Assembly: GCA_028583405.1 (NCBI GenBank)
Contig: CM053253.1
Location: 7,522,219 to 7,586,218 of the forward strand
Direction of reading: 5' to 3'
DNA length: 64,000 nucleotides
DNA from: Pogonophryne albipinna
Lineage: Eukaryota; Chordata; Actinopteri; Perciformes; Artedidraconidae
Shown one piece after another: positions 47,374 through 60,200 of the stretch. Position numbers and translations under genes: made by a program. The notes beneath the pieces were generated by a model, which was not told where the DNA came from, did not search any database, and saw nothing but the letters and a program-made list of their open reading frames with translations. The stretch's first letter is position 1, and the number at the start of each line of letters is the position of its first letter.

Positions 47374-48968
47374 TAATAGCGTGGAAAGCTGCAAATCACA
47401 AATAGAACTTAATGAAACCTTTAATGAATAATCAATTAACCGTGTGGTTGAATCTCTGAAGATCAAATATGATAAACCAATCCTTTAGTAGTTAGCTAGA
47501 AAATCAGCTTTCTAAAACCGATAAACCTAAAGAAGAATTTACCATCGTCTCGTTTCTCTGCTCGTTTTTCATTCGGCTCGTTAAGCAGAAACCTTTTTCT
47601 CCTGAAAAGAAATCAGCACTTTCTGCCTCGGAGATAAAACAGACGAAAAAGTTAAAGCGACCTTTGTGTAAGTCGCAGCTGGGCGATTTGTATAAAGGAC
47701 ACGATGTCTTTTTATCTACACACGTTTAGTTTCCCCTGGTGTCGCGTTGCACTTTATTTGTTTGCTGATGAATGTCCCCACAGCTCACATTCTTCATGTA
47801 CAGGTATCCATCGGAGCACAAAGCAGCTCATGCTCTGTGGGCCCCGGGGTGAACACATGATCCCTCGCTGGTCGGACCTTTAAGCTGCGAGCGCCTCGCT
47901 GGTCTTTGTTTACACTTGGCAATGTGACCGTGTGTTTTTGAGAAGGCTGGATTTCCAACAACAAAACAAAAAGCTTTGACTTTGACCCTTTTAGTGTTAT
48001 CTGTTTGCTTCTATTCGTCTCCTGGTTATCTTCTACAGCGTCCTCTGTATGTTCTCTTACATCACTTTTGGTAACGTTGCAGAAAACTAAACCAAAAGGT
48101 GTTATGGCTCGATGATCACAGATGTTCTCAAGATCAAAAAGGACTGTTTGTCACTCGCTGCAATTCATGATTATTTTCATTATTTACTCATTATTGCTTC
48201 CTCTAGTAATCGATGGTCCGTAAAACATCAGAAAATACTTCCTCGTGACACAAGGGGACATCTCCAACAGTCACAGACTCAAACATATATTTATTATGAT
48301 GCATCACTCGAAAAAACATTACAGTTTCACATTAGACCGCCTGGAAAAAGTGTAATTAAATATTTTAGCTATTCACTAATCCTTTAATCAACTAATCATT
48401 AAAGCTCTAACCTTTAGGGCATGGACAAATGTGTTTAGTTTAATAACAATAAGTCCTTTTTCCATCCCTTTTTCCAAATGCCTCGGTTTCAGTTTCACAA
48501 AGAGACTCTGTTTTTACTGTGACAGCATTGTTTCACTATTTACTGAATCAAAAACAACAAACAATGAATCACTTAATGTAGAAAACAATCAGCAGATTAA
48601 TTCATAATGATTAATTATAGTTGTATTGTTAAAAAGAGCTCCACTGCTTTTACTGAATACAACATATGCACTCCTATGTTGTGGTCGTACTTTACTGTAA
48701 TTGATTATTCATTAAAGGTTTTATTACGATAAGCTTCTCTTTTGTGACAATCTGCAGCTACTGTATGTGTAGTTATTAACATGATCGCTTATATTGCTAG
48801 ACATCATTTTCATAGCCCCTTATTTTGGATAATTCTCATCGACGTCCCCCCATTACAAACTAATTGAAGAGCCTTGATTGTACATGCACAAAAACCTATA
48901 TAACACGCTACAGGAAAGGGAAAACCCCAAAGAGCTTGTGTAAAAATGATCGATTTATATCATATATT
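47374..48968. other. Intergenic stretch
   Basis: 47.57-47.95 kb is moderately GC-rich and repeat-poor. 48.1-48.65 kb carries degenerate AATCATTAA-type dispersed repeat remnants. No gene seen. Confidence 0.35.
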
Positions 48969-48970
48969 GT

Positions 48971-49490
48971 CAGGGTGTCCGCGGGGTCTTAAAAGTTGAT
49001 TAATCAATTTAGCGAAAATTAAGGCTATTAAAAAGTATTAAACGGCATTTTCCAAGGTATTACATGTTGCAGCTTGTTTTCAATAAGTATATGAATTGTC
49101 CAAAGAGGTTGTATTCTACAGTGTGCCTGAATGTAATCATTGCGTAGGTGTGTAGTGTGATTCTGTGTAGTTTATTTCTGGCATCCCGTTGGATTTGACG
49201 TCATCTGAACAGGACATCGCACGCTCACTGCTTGATAGTGCGTGAAGGTCCGTTTACGCCGGTTGTTAAACAACATCGTTATGGGGAAATGCAAGTCTGC
49301 GTCCAAATGGTTGGAAGATAAGGAGGAAGGACAATCAATACTGTATATAGTCAATGTGAGGTAAAGTGTGTCGCCAAGGTAACCGGTTAGAACTCCAAGT
49401 GGCGATGAGGTCTTAAAATGTATGGAAAGGGTCTTAAAAAAGGTCTTAAAAGGGATTACATCTGACTTCAGGATTCCTGCATATACCCTG
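48971..49490 (+). mobile_element. CAGGG element with MGKCK leader, copy 3
   Basis: A 520-bp relative of the copies at 33.8 and 46.8 kb, same orientation. It starts CAGGGTGTCCGCGGGGTCTT and ends ATATACCCTG. The leader ATG is at 49281. It lies only 1.6 kb from copy 2. Confidence 0.8.
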
Positions 49491-49684
49491 TAGTACTTAG
49501 TGTGTGTGTGTATAGTATCTCTGTGAAAGAGGGAAGTACTTCTCCCATTACATTTCATTTAGCTGACATACAAGAAGCGCAATGAACCATAAGTACTGCA
49601 AGTACATGAGTAATAAAAGTCAAGTCAAACCGTTTCCCACAACCCTGAATACAAAAATATATATATATATATGTATAAAATATT

Positions 49685-49690
<6 letters not shown>

Positions 49691-49741
<51 letters not shown>
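49691..49741. repeat. (AT)n microsatellite
   Basis: About 25 AT dinucleotides, with a shorter AT run just upstream near 49659-49672. Confidence 0.97.
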
Positions 49742-49744
<3 letters not shown>

Positions 49745-52700
49745 TTCATTTCATTTATTTATTTGTATTCCGCTCATGGTATGCACTACTTAATGTGTAA
49801 TAATGGTTTACAAAACACATCTCTACAAACACACCATTGACCGAAACGGAGCAGGGAGAAGAAACTAATCTTATATTACCCTTTCTAAAAAAAAATAGAA
49901 CTTACTACAACAAATACTTAGTTCCCACTTGACAGTTAACGGAAAGAAACAAAACAAAAAACAACAACACCAAAACAGCACATGTACAAAGAAACAGGCA
50001 AATGTATACGTACATTAGACGTTTTTTGTATTTATTTATTTAGTCGCACTGCTATTTTTACTGGAGTTAAGGCTCTAATTATTGCTGCAGCGTGGTGCAG
50101 TGTGCAGACGGCAGCACTATCTCTCTTTGCATTCCCCTCATGGCGTCTCTGTGACAGCAGCAGCGTCAGGAGCTCCTGCAGCTCCACCGGGACGCAGTGA
50201 CCGCTCCTCCGCCCTCAATGAGCCTCTGTGTGCACCCCCCCCCAACAACACCATGATGACAATACTGCGGTTCACAAAGCAGCTGGCAGCTCTCTCTGTC
50301 TCTCTGCCTCTACAGAGGATTTAGATTCAGACATTAAGACACATTTATTCATTGAGCAGCTTAGTGCTGTCAGATTTAAAAATATATGGCATTAAAAGAA
50401 AAACGAGCTGTAGATTAGAAATGCAGGATTTCGTGGATGTCCAGACATATTTCAGGTTCTCAAATGTGACGATTTGAGTTAACTGAATGCATCAGGACGT
50501 CGGGCTGATAGGCACTCTGGGAAATTGTATTTTCCCCAATGTTTTGACATTTTATAGACCGGTTGATTAATTGAGCATTGCTAGTTGCAGCCCTGACTCA
50601 GAAACACCCACACAGTCGACGAAGACACATAAAAAACTGATGTGTGTTTTATTCCAAAGTGACTTTAATGGTCCCACACATAGCATGTAATAACACATAT
50701 TTAAAATGTGAAACCACATCAAGGCAATTAAAAGTGCGTTACGCAGTAGGACATAGATGCATTACGATGAGACATAAAATAACAATAAGAAAAACGGTTT
50801 TAAAATCGATTTAAAAAAGGAATCTTATAAGAAAATAAGCCAACAAGGCAACAGTGCAGTGAGAGGTTTTTCAATTCAAGAATTTCAAATCATTCTGTAG
50901 TTGCAGCTTCTCTTATGAGAGAATTTACTTTGTTTCCCCGTTTCATATCATAGTTTGATAGATATTTGTGGGTTTACAGACAAAAAAAGACACGTCGTGT
51001 GCTCATCTTGGACTATACTACCTACTTATTCAACTTAAATGAATATCTTTCTTACAATTCTCTGAAGTTCTACAGACTAAACAGGGATTTACTGAGTAAA
51101 ATAATAGTGGTTGCAGTTTCATTGTTTTAGAAACCAACAGTAGAGTTTAAAATCAATTCACAGGAAGCTGGAGTGATGATGACTGAAACCCTTCATCAGT
51201 CCATCTTCTCTATGATCGTATATCAGTTAGACTTCAGCAGCACGGGACTCGTTTTAAGAGATGCTGCTTCTCTCTGGTGGCATTTTCACTGAGGTCTTGT
51301 GACGTTAGCTCTGCACATCAAAGCAAACCGCACAGCAGCAGCAGAACCACATCTCATGTTTATATTTAGCTGCACTTTTGTTTGTCTTTTGCTCCACGCT
51401 GTAATTTCAATGCGAACGTTCCCACCGAGAGATCTGTGCACTGCTGCCCCGAGCTTTAATGTGCATTAGTGAGGAGAGAAAACAGCTGGTATTTATAAAC
51501 CCGCTCGGTATCCAAGGTCAAACGCTAATACCTGCTTCCGTTCTTAGATGGGCTGCATCGACCGGCCCTCCATTATACGTCTAGATTTGGCTGCCATTCA
51601 GTCAATCACAGCTCAATAAATAACCGCGCTGCACTCTAGATGTTGCTGCTCAGGTTTGTCAGGCTGCGTTAGAAATCCACAGGCCAGTGACGTTCAATAA
51701 TCTTCCTGTAAACGCTTTGCAAACAGCTCGGGTTACACGAGGCGCGGCAGACCTCTGTGATCTCTTATGAAACTATTGGACATTTCCCATTAGTGAGTTT
51801 TACACTCTCTGTTTGATACCAGAGCCAACACGTTAACCTGAGCCCACAGGATGCGTCACATCTGCAGCTAATGGTTATTTAAAATGATCCATTTATCTGA
51901 TGATTATTTTCACAATTAACGGATTTATCTATTGGTCTTTAAACATCTAAAAAATGCTCAGTATAAGTTCTCGGTTTCTCACATCAAAAATCTGCTTTCC
52001 ATATGTTTTCAGTGGTGTTGATGGGATGAGGAATCTGGTAGTTTGGGCTCTTTTGCTTGACACATTACTTAAATGATTAATGTATTACACAAGTAATGGG
52101 ATAGGACTGCACATAATGATTATTTAAAATGATACCTTTTTTCATCTGCTGATTATTCGCTTTATTTACGGGTGTATCTTCTTGTCTTTAAACAGTCTTA
52201 TGTCTTGTGATAAGAAGCTATTTTTAACACTTGAGTAGCTGGTATGATTGTCTCTTTTTCGCTTAAATAATTAATGGGTAAACATAAATAAATGCCTTTT
52301 CCTTCTTTCTTTTATTCATTATTTGTAGTCGCATACTATTGATGTTGATTTGCTCTGTTGACAGTTACATCCATAAAGCGATCCCAAAACAATAAATACA
52401 TGAACAAACAAAGAAAACAAAATAAACTCAGGGCTTGTTTTCAGCTAAAAGAATTATAAAAATGGATGATATTGCTCTCCGTGTTAATATGGGTTTTCTT
52501 GAAGCCTCATTTGCCAAGTTCACCATTGCAACCTCACATGACATTGAAAACTGATTTTTTTGGAAAGCACTTTTATTTCCCACTTAAATGACAAGGCTGC
52601 TGTAAATCTGTATAATTATCATCAACACATCTTATGAAAGGACCAAAAACAACTTTTGTCCGTCTCTCAGTACGTTCCCACTTTTCTGTCTGTGGCTCTA

Positions 52701-53300
52701 AGACCATTCATTCCTGCTGAAAACATCAATCTTTTCTTAGCAGCTATAATCAATATTTTCATTCTGACATCATTTGTATGTGTATGTGAAAGGAGTCATT
52801 TGTGGTTGCAAACCCAGAGAGATACAACACACAGCTGTGCAGTTCCCTTCAGCTATACAGAGCGTTCAGCTTCTTTCAGCTCATTGTTTTTTGTTTTTTA
52901 TGAACCACAACTTTATGTTTTGTGTCTTCCTCGGCAGCAGACAGACACAGTGAGAGGGCAGCTGGTGATCATAGTGGAGCATTTAGCAGCTTAAGAGAAA
53001 GACATGCCCCTCAGGAGTAGGTGGAGACCAAAAACGGAGCTCAAAGAGAGTGAATATTGGACTTACATTGGACTTACTCAAACACAGCTCTTAATAAATG
53101 ATAATGTAATTCAACAGGTCAGATTTATATGAAAATATACCTATTTGTTTTAAAAAACATCCCAAAACAGCTGGTCACTTTGATCAAACAGCCCTAATAG
53201 GAGGAAAAGCTGACATGTTAGGGTCTATTTTCTGCCGTGGATTAATCTACATTTGGTGCTCTGGTGAATATATGTGGCAGCAGCTGGGATTGAGTCCAAA
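49742..53300. other. Intergenic stretch, part possibly regulatory
   Basis: 51.40-51.86 kb is repeat-free with balanced composition and is a candidate conserved non-coding element. 51.87-52.3 kb has two related relics containing GGTTATTTAAAATGATCC or GATTATTTAAAATGATAC. No exons recognised. Confidence 0.3.
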
Positions 53301-53301
53301 C

Positions 53302-53640
<339 letters not shown>

Positions 53641-53965
53641 ACCCCATGCAGCAGTGTGACTGGTATATGTGTTCCAGTGGACAACAATGGAGCTTTTGGC
53701 CAGAAGGACGATAAATCCGGCTTTCAATACAGAGACAAGACTCGTTTGTTTGGACGAATATTGTTAGACTTGGTCTCAAAAAGCGTGATAATTGAACCGA
53801 GCATTTCATAGTTTTTTCATAATTTTGCATTTTGTGTTACTTGTAATTTGCTGTGTGTGTGTTACCTGAAAGCTGTGCCAGCTCCGGATTGGCCTGCAGC
53901 CACAGAATCAGTCTCATCTCATCAGCTTTAATGTGTCCTTATGATGTGAAGGTGGATCTGGGTCC

Positions 53966-53966
<1 letters not shown>

Positions 53967-54045
<79 letters not shown>
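53967..54045. repeat. (AC)n microsatellite
   Basis: About 39 AC dinucleotides, 330 bp downstream of the TG array and in opposite strand sense. Confidence 0.97.
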
Positions 54046-54046
<1 letters not shown>

Positions 54047-55800
54047 GGAGCCATGCCTATCAGACGGGTCCTCAGCCATATGTCCTGCAGAGTAACACGC
54101 TCACAGACTGCAGCTCAGCGTGGGTTCTGCAGGTTCAGCTGTGGAGATTAAAAAGAGAGAGTGCCCTGGAGTTTGGTACATATTTTTGCATCCACTTGTA
54201 TCTTTATCCCCTCAAACAGATCTCAATTTCAGTCCAAGAGCAAACACACTTTTCAAACTGGGGACTTGGTGAAGCTTTATGGACACTTATGTTTCTCCAG
54301 AGTAGAGCTGCAACAGTTCATCAACTATGAGTAAATTGAAAGAAAAGAATCACCAACTATTTGAAAGTTGATTAATAGTTAAAGTAATTTCACGCAAAAA
54401 CGGCATCAAATCTTGTTTTCAGCCTCTCATATATAAATGTCCTGCTTTTATGTCAAATTAGGCCGAATATGTTTGAGTTTTGGACGTACAAAAAACACAT
54501 TTAAAGATGTCACCCTTGAAGTTTAGAAAGTAGAATAGGCATCCCTCACTGGTTTCTGCCCTTAATGGACCTAACCTAGAAAAAAAAGCAGCGGATGAAT
54601 CGATCGTGTACATAATCTTTGGTTGCAGCTCTGCAGGATTATCATGTTTGCTGTAATCCTCAGTAAACAGTGAGCAGTGAGTAAACAACACGCTGCAGTG
54701 CAGAGGCCTCGGCCTGTAGACGTGTCGAAAGAGAAGCTCTGCGGCCGTCAGACAGAATAGAAAGCGTGAGATAATAATGTTAGTCAGCGTGTGAGACGGT
54801 GATGTGAAGCAGACCTCCGCTCCGTTAAATGGTGTTTGATTTGTTTTGCTTGAATGAAGCAGACGGGTGGGGTTTACTGCAGCAGGAGGATTCAGATACA
54901 GACAGTAGGGCTGATACTGAAAATAACTCATCCAACATGTTTGATTAATGGTTGAAGTCATTCCTGATGCAACGTTTGCCTTTTCTTCTGAAATGTGGGG
55001 ATTTTCCGTCTTTCTCTGTTTGAAATCAGATTAGATTAAATTGGACTTGTTTTAACAAACACAGTAATGTGGAATTATTCCGACCCCACATGAATGCAAC
55101 GCAAATCTCTATTTTCTACAATTTAAACCAAAGTAAAACCTTGTACATGTACCCTCCCGTGATTCAGATTCAATCCAAAATGTAATGCGGTTTTCCTTAG
55201 CCCGTGCTTCACCCTTTCATAAAGTTTAATACAAAATAATCCCAGTAGTGTTTCTGTTATCCTGCTGACAAATCGAGCCCAAAACATAACGTCCTTGGCA
55301 GAGGTTACCTACTATCTTTGTGTATTGGACTGGGGGACAAAATAGGACATTCAAGATGTCACCTTGCACTTTGGGAACATTTTGTCTAAAGGATTAATCA
55401 GCCAAGTAAACTCCAACAGAACTTTGAAATGCTTTCTTGTCACTCTCTTTGCACCGCAGCTTCAGAAGGAGATATCCCTCTCTTCACTTTTCAAAACCGT
55501 GTCAGTCGTATTGATTTATTTATTGAATCTCTCTGAACAGCGTCCTCTTACAGTGCAGCCGCCAACGTCTAGATGAGAGACGCCCTGAGATCAAAATGTT
55601 GATACAGTTATTATTACTGTGCGCTCCCAGCAAGCAGCTTCTCCAGCAGCAGCAGCAGCAGCAGGGCGTATTGGGTTTCTTCTGCCCTGAGTTTCACCTC
55701 ACAGGCTGCACTAGGTTATCGCTGGAGGTGGTTTTCAGGGCTTTTAAATATAATTGGTTAGTTATTGGATTACTGTTATTAGGAAAAGCACAATATCTTA
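54046..55800. other. Intergenic stretch
   Basis: 54.30-54.63 kb carries a degenerate dispersed repeat (GAGCTGCAACAGTTCATC, then GTTGATTAATAGTT). (CAG)7 lies at 55644-55664. No gene seen. Confidence 0.4.
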
Positions 55801-55806
55801 TTTTAA

Positions 55807-56240
55807 AGGTCCCCTATTGTACTGTTTTTCATCAATATAGTATAGTCCTCAGATATATACAAAACATGTCTCTGAAGTGTTTGGCTCCAAACACCAAACA
55901 GATCATTGCAGCATTACCCATAATCCCCTCTGTTTCAGCCCTGTTTCCAAAGTGCTGATTCTCTGTCTGTTACTTTAGATGAAAATAAGGAGCCCCTCCC
56001 CACGCCCCTCTGAGAGAGATTTGGTTACAAAGAACACAATGGTGCTCTAGGAGGAGATTCAGGTGATAAGGGGGGGGGGGGGTTACCTTGGTTGCTGATT
56101 GGCTAATGGTTACACAAGACAAAACATCGTAATGACATCATGAAGTCGCCAAAATCTGATCAGCTCATTTTCACACAGGTTTTTATTGAAATGGATCAGG
56201 ACAAAAAGAGAGGGAATCTTTTTTCCTGAAACTTTCAGAA
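55807..56240 (+). mobile_element. TTAA MITE left end (AGGTCCCCTATTGTA)
   Basis: TTAA at 55803-55806 is followed by AGGTCCCCTATTGTACTG, with a poly-G tract near 56071. No matching right terminus was found; the minisatellite at 56.25 kb interrupts or replaces the distal part. Confidence 0.55.
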
Positions 56241-56252
56241 TCTCTTTCCACA

Positions 56253-56769
56253 GAGGGGACACATGTTGATGTAGAAGAGACATGAAGAAGAGGGGACACA
56301 TGTTGATGTAGAAGAGACATGAAGAAGAGGGGACACATGTTGATGTAGAAGAGACATGAAGAAGAGGGGACACATGTTGATGTAGAAGAGACATGAAGAA
56401 GAGGGTACACATGCTGATGTAGAAGAGACATGAAGAAGAGGGGACACATGTTGATGTAGAAGAGACATGAAGAAGAGGGGTCACATGTTGATGTAGAAGA
56501 GACATGAAGAAGAGGGGACACATGTTGATGTAGAAGAGACATGAAGAAGAGGGGTCACATGTTGATGTAGAAGAGACATGAAGAAGAGGGGACACATGTT
56601 GATGTAGAAGAGACATGAAGAAGAGGGGACACATGTTGATGTAGAAGAGACATGAAGAAGAGGGGACACATGTTGATGTAGAAGAGACATGAAGAAGAGG
56701 GGACACATGTTGATGTAGAAGAGACATGAAGAAGAGGGGACACATGTTGATGTAGAAGAGACATGAAGA
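56253..56769. repeat. 37-bp minisatellite, about 14 copies
   Basis: The unit GAGGGGACACATGTTGATGT plus AGAAGAGACATGAAGAA (37 bp) is repeated head to tail with rare variants (GGTCACATG near 56479 and 56553, GGTACACATGCTG near 56403). There are no spacers, so it is not CRISPR-like. The unit has no stop in any reverse frame, so long reverse frames with a 37-residue period are artefacts. Confidence 0.95.
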
Positions 56770-57224
56770 GCAGGCACTGATCAAGATATCATTATAGTGA
56801 CTTTGACATTTGAGCTCTCTGTACAAAGTGGGGATTTAGGTTAATGTATCATTAATTTGGACAGATTTCAGCGATGGATTTTTACTTTGATTCGGCAACG
56901 AAAGGGTTATTTAATTGACTAAATAACAGATTGCTGCAGAGGAGCAGCTTGTGACCGCTCACCTGTGAGGAATTCTACCAGGTGTTAGACCCTGATCTGA
57001 TGTGTGATTTGAATCAAAATCATTAGTTGTGTCGTGTGGAGCACAACAGAACACAAAATAAATTGAGCTCCAATGCAGGGCAGTAAAAGTGAAACATATT
57101 TGCTGTGACTCACTCTCATTATGTCGATCTCCCTCCAGAGCAGCAGATGTTTCCTGAAGGGAACCATTTGATTTCTATAAAGACTGTGACGGTGATAGTT
57201 GAAGTTTCCCTCTCTGTGTTTCAG
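56770..57224 (+). other. Spacer before the nckap5l coding exon
   Basis: No element recognised. The polypyrimidine-rich acceptor TCTGTGTTTCAG ends at 57224. Confidence 0.5.
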
Positions 57225-60200
57225 ATGAGAACGATGTCTGATGAGACAGAGCAGAGAATGTGTGACGAAGACTTCGGGTCGGACGAGGAAGGAGAGGAGG
57301 GAGACGTGGAGTCGTTCATGGAGGACAACAGCAGTGAGCTGGTGGACCGCCTGAGGGAGCTGGAGGTGAGGAAACTTTCCATTATTTTATTTTTTTATAT
57401 ATGATTTATTTGTGACATTGTCAAGCACAGAAAGCATACATACATAGACCCTCACATGTACGATAAAGGGAGTAAAAGAGACCATTCTACCAGGGTCAAC
57501 AATACCACCAAAAAAAACAGACCTTAACTACAAAAAACAACATTGAAATAAAATAAAATAAATAATAATAACAACAAAGAAACATATACAAGACATTCAA
57601 AGGCATTAATATTCTCGACGTAAACATTTAAGTTGATTGAATGTGATTTTCTGAGACTCGTAATGCTGCCATGTTGGTACCAAACATATTTAAAAGTATA
57701 TATATTTTTAAAATACTTAAACTTTCCTTGTATTTTGGAAGATTATGAAAAGATTTGTTGTTGTGTTGAAAGGAAGTTTTTCTTTTGTTATTTATTGCAT
57801 TGTAATGTTTTACGTTTCATTTGTGTTCAAGTCTACCAAATAACATGTGTGCTGAAAATGGTAAAATACCATAACTTGCTTAATAACTATTGTTTTTGTT
57901 ATAATATATTTTTATTTATTTTTCAGTCAATTATTTCCCATTTTTAACAGTGTTATTCTTTAATAATACTTTTATTTTTTTACAAATGGAAGGAGCTTTC
58001 AGGATTACACTTAATGTGTATTTTATGCTTAAATGTGGTAAATAAAATGTATTTTTTAATATTTTCCTCACAGGCAGAAAACTCGGCTCTGATGTTGGCC
58101 AATGAGAGTCAGAGAGAGGCTTATGAGAGATGTTTGGATGAGGTGAGTTCATGTTGCAGGATATCATCTTAACAATACATAAAATAATGTCTGCTCAGAT
58201 ATGTCATTCTCTGTATATGTTTCATGTGTTTCCAGGTGGCCAACCACGTGGTCCAAGCTCTGCTGAATCAAAAGGTAACATAAAGCCACATTTCTGTTTC
58301 TGTGTCTGCATTTTAATTACCTGTACCATCAGCTGTTTTCTAATGGTGTTGTGTGTGTGTGTGATCAGGATCTGAGGGAGGAGTGCATCAAGCTGAAGAT
58401 GTTGGTGTTCGACCTGGAGCGACAGAACCGAGCACTTTGTGAGCTCTTTCAGCAGAAACTGCCCAACCACCCCACGGCTCACTACCAGGTAAATCCACTG
58501 TAATGATTTGAACTAAACTCCTTCCCACTGCTCTAATCAGATACTTCACTATCCTTAAAAGTACTACTACAACAATGTACAAAAAAATACTCCATCTGTG
58601 TATAGAGTTAGAAATAAGTGAGCTAACCAGATCTCTGTAGCCTGCTTCTATACATCAGCGTGTATGAAACACCTGAATTGTTTAATGACCTGTTGGTGTT
58701 CAAGTTGCATTATGGGTAATGTAGGTACCAGTTTCTGACGAGGAAAACATATCTTTCTCTGGAATAACAAAGACTATATCTATCGTCTTGATGGATAGAT
58801 ATGTATTTTGTTGGCATGCAAATAAAGACATAAAACAGTATGTGATATTCTATAATACAAATATTCGTTTTAAAGTGATAATGTCATAGATGAAGTTGAA
58901 GGTCATTTGAACTACTTTAACTACCAGGTAGTTACATTTATAAGTCATTAAACCCAACTATAAATCAAGGAATCACTATCATGAAAGTACAGTGTCATAA
59001 AAACATCATACTATAGCACGTCATAAAAAAGTCATAGTTTAGTGTGTCATAAAACATATGAGAAGTACGGCACTTGACTTACAATGAGTCTTAATTTGCT
59101 TTTTTTCTTCACCTCGGCTTGTTCTTTGCAGAGCCAGTCATGTATATCATCTGGGCTTTTCCCTTCTGCTCTATATTGTATGCCAGGGCAATGTAGCTCC
59201 TAGTTGTCTGTGTAATAACCCGTAGTGTATACAGTGTCATTATAATTGCCTCGTGATTCTCCCGTTGCAGGTCCAGGCGGGACCCCTCCCAGACTACAAT
59301 GCACAGCTGCACAATGACTCTGCAAAACAGGTGGAGCCTGCACAGACTGAAGCACAAGCCAAGGTGATTATTGCAAAACATTAAGAGTGAAACAGTGGGA
59401 TTACATGAAACCCTCTGTGTGGGTCCTGTGTGACGTCATTACATGCTCTGACATTTGCTCTGTTTTCCACTATTGTGCTTTAAAAAGCTAATCAGCCCTG
59501 AACTCATTTCCTGCACGCACATACTCTAAAGGTCTTAGTGAATTTAATTGTTTAAAGAGGCCCTATTATGCTTTTAGGAGTTCTCCCTTTCCTGTATTGT
59601 GTTATATATTCTCTCCCAAACACTCCCCCCCCGGCCTGAAATGTCTCCATTGGAATCCATTGTTTACTTCTGAAACATAATGACACCACCATATCAAACT
59701 ATCGCTTCTATTGGCTAGCACTCAAACACATTGTACGTGATAGGCTAAGGGGTTGGACATCTCTAAGCTGTTGACCAATCACAACAGAGGCAGCCAGCTA
59801 ACCAATCAGAGCAGACTGGGCTCTGGTTTCAGACAGAGGGTGAAAAGAGGTGCTGCAGCACAGGCAGTATGAGAACAATAAAGAGCTTTTTGAACATTAA
59901 CGCATGTGAACATGTCACAGGAGAGACACTACATAGAAATATGAACCTGGAAATGTGCAGAATATGTCTTCTCTAACATTCACTGAAGCTGCAGTAATGA
60001 ATTTAATTCTAATTGAAATCTCTTTCTGTCTAAAGGGAAATGGCTACCGCACACAACATGCCTCCCCGGGCCCTCGTGGCCCCGCCACCTCCATGGAGGC
60101 CCTCTCTCCCTTCTTCAAGAAGAAAGCACACATCCTGGAGGTCCTCCGCAAGATGGAGGAGACGGACCCTCTGAAGTTCCACCCGTCCACCACCAGCTTG

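Noticed and set aside
56253..56769. Regular repeats suggestive of a CRISPR array
   Set aside because: Units are contiguous with no unique spacers, and the genome is clearly eukaryotic.
56110..56826. 238-residue reverse protein with repeating SLLHQHVSPLLHV blocks
   Set aside because: Product of a 37-bp minisatellite that has no stop in any reverse frame.
59955..60035. 27 extra N-terminal codons on the large nckap5l exon
   Set aside because: They lie before the acceptor TAAAG and partly in a MITE. Splicing from 59363 to 60036 keeps the family frame.
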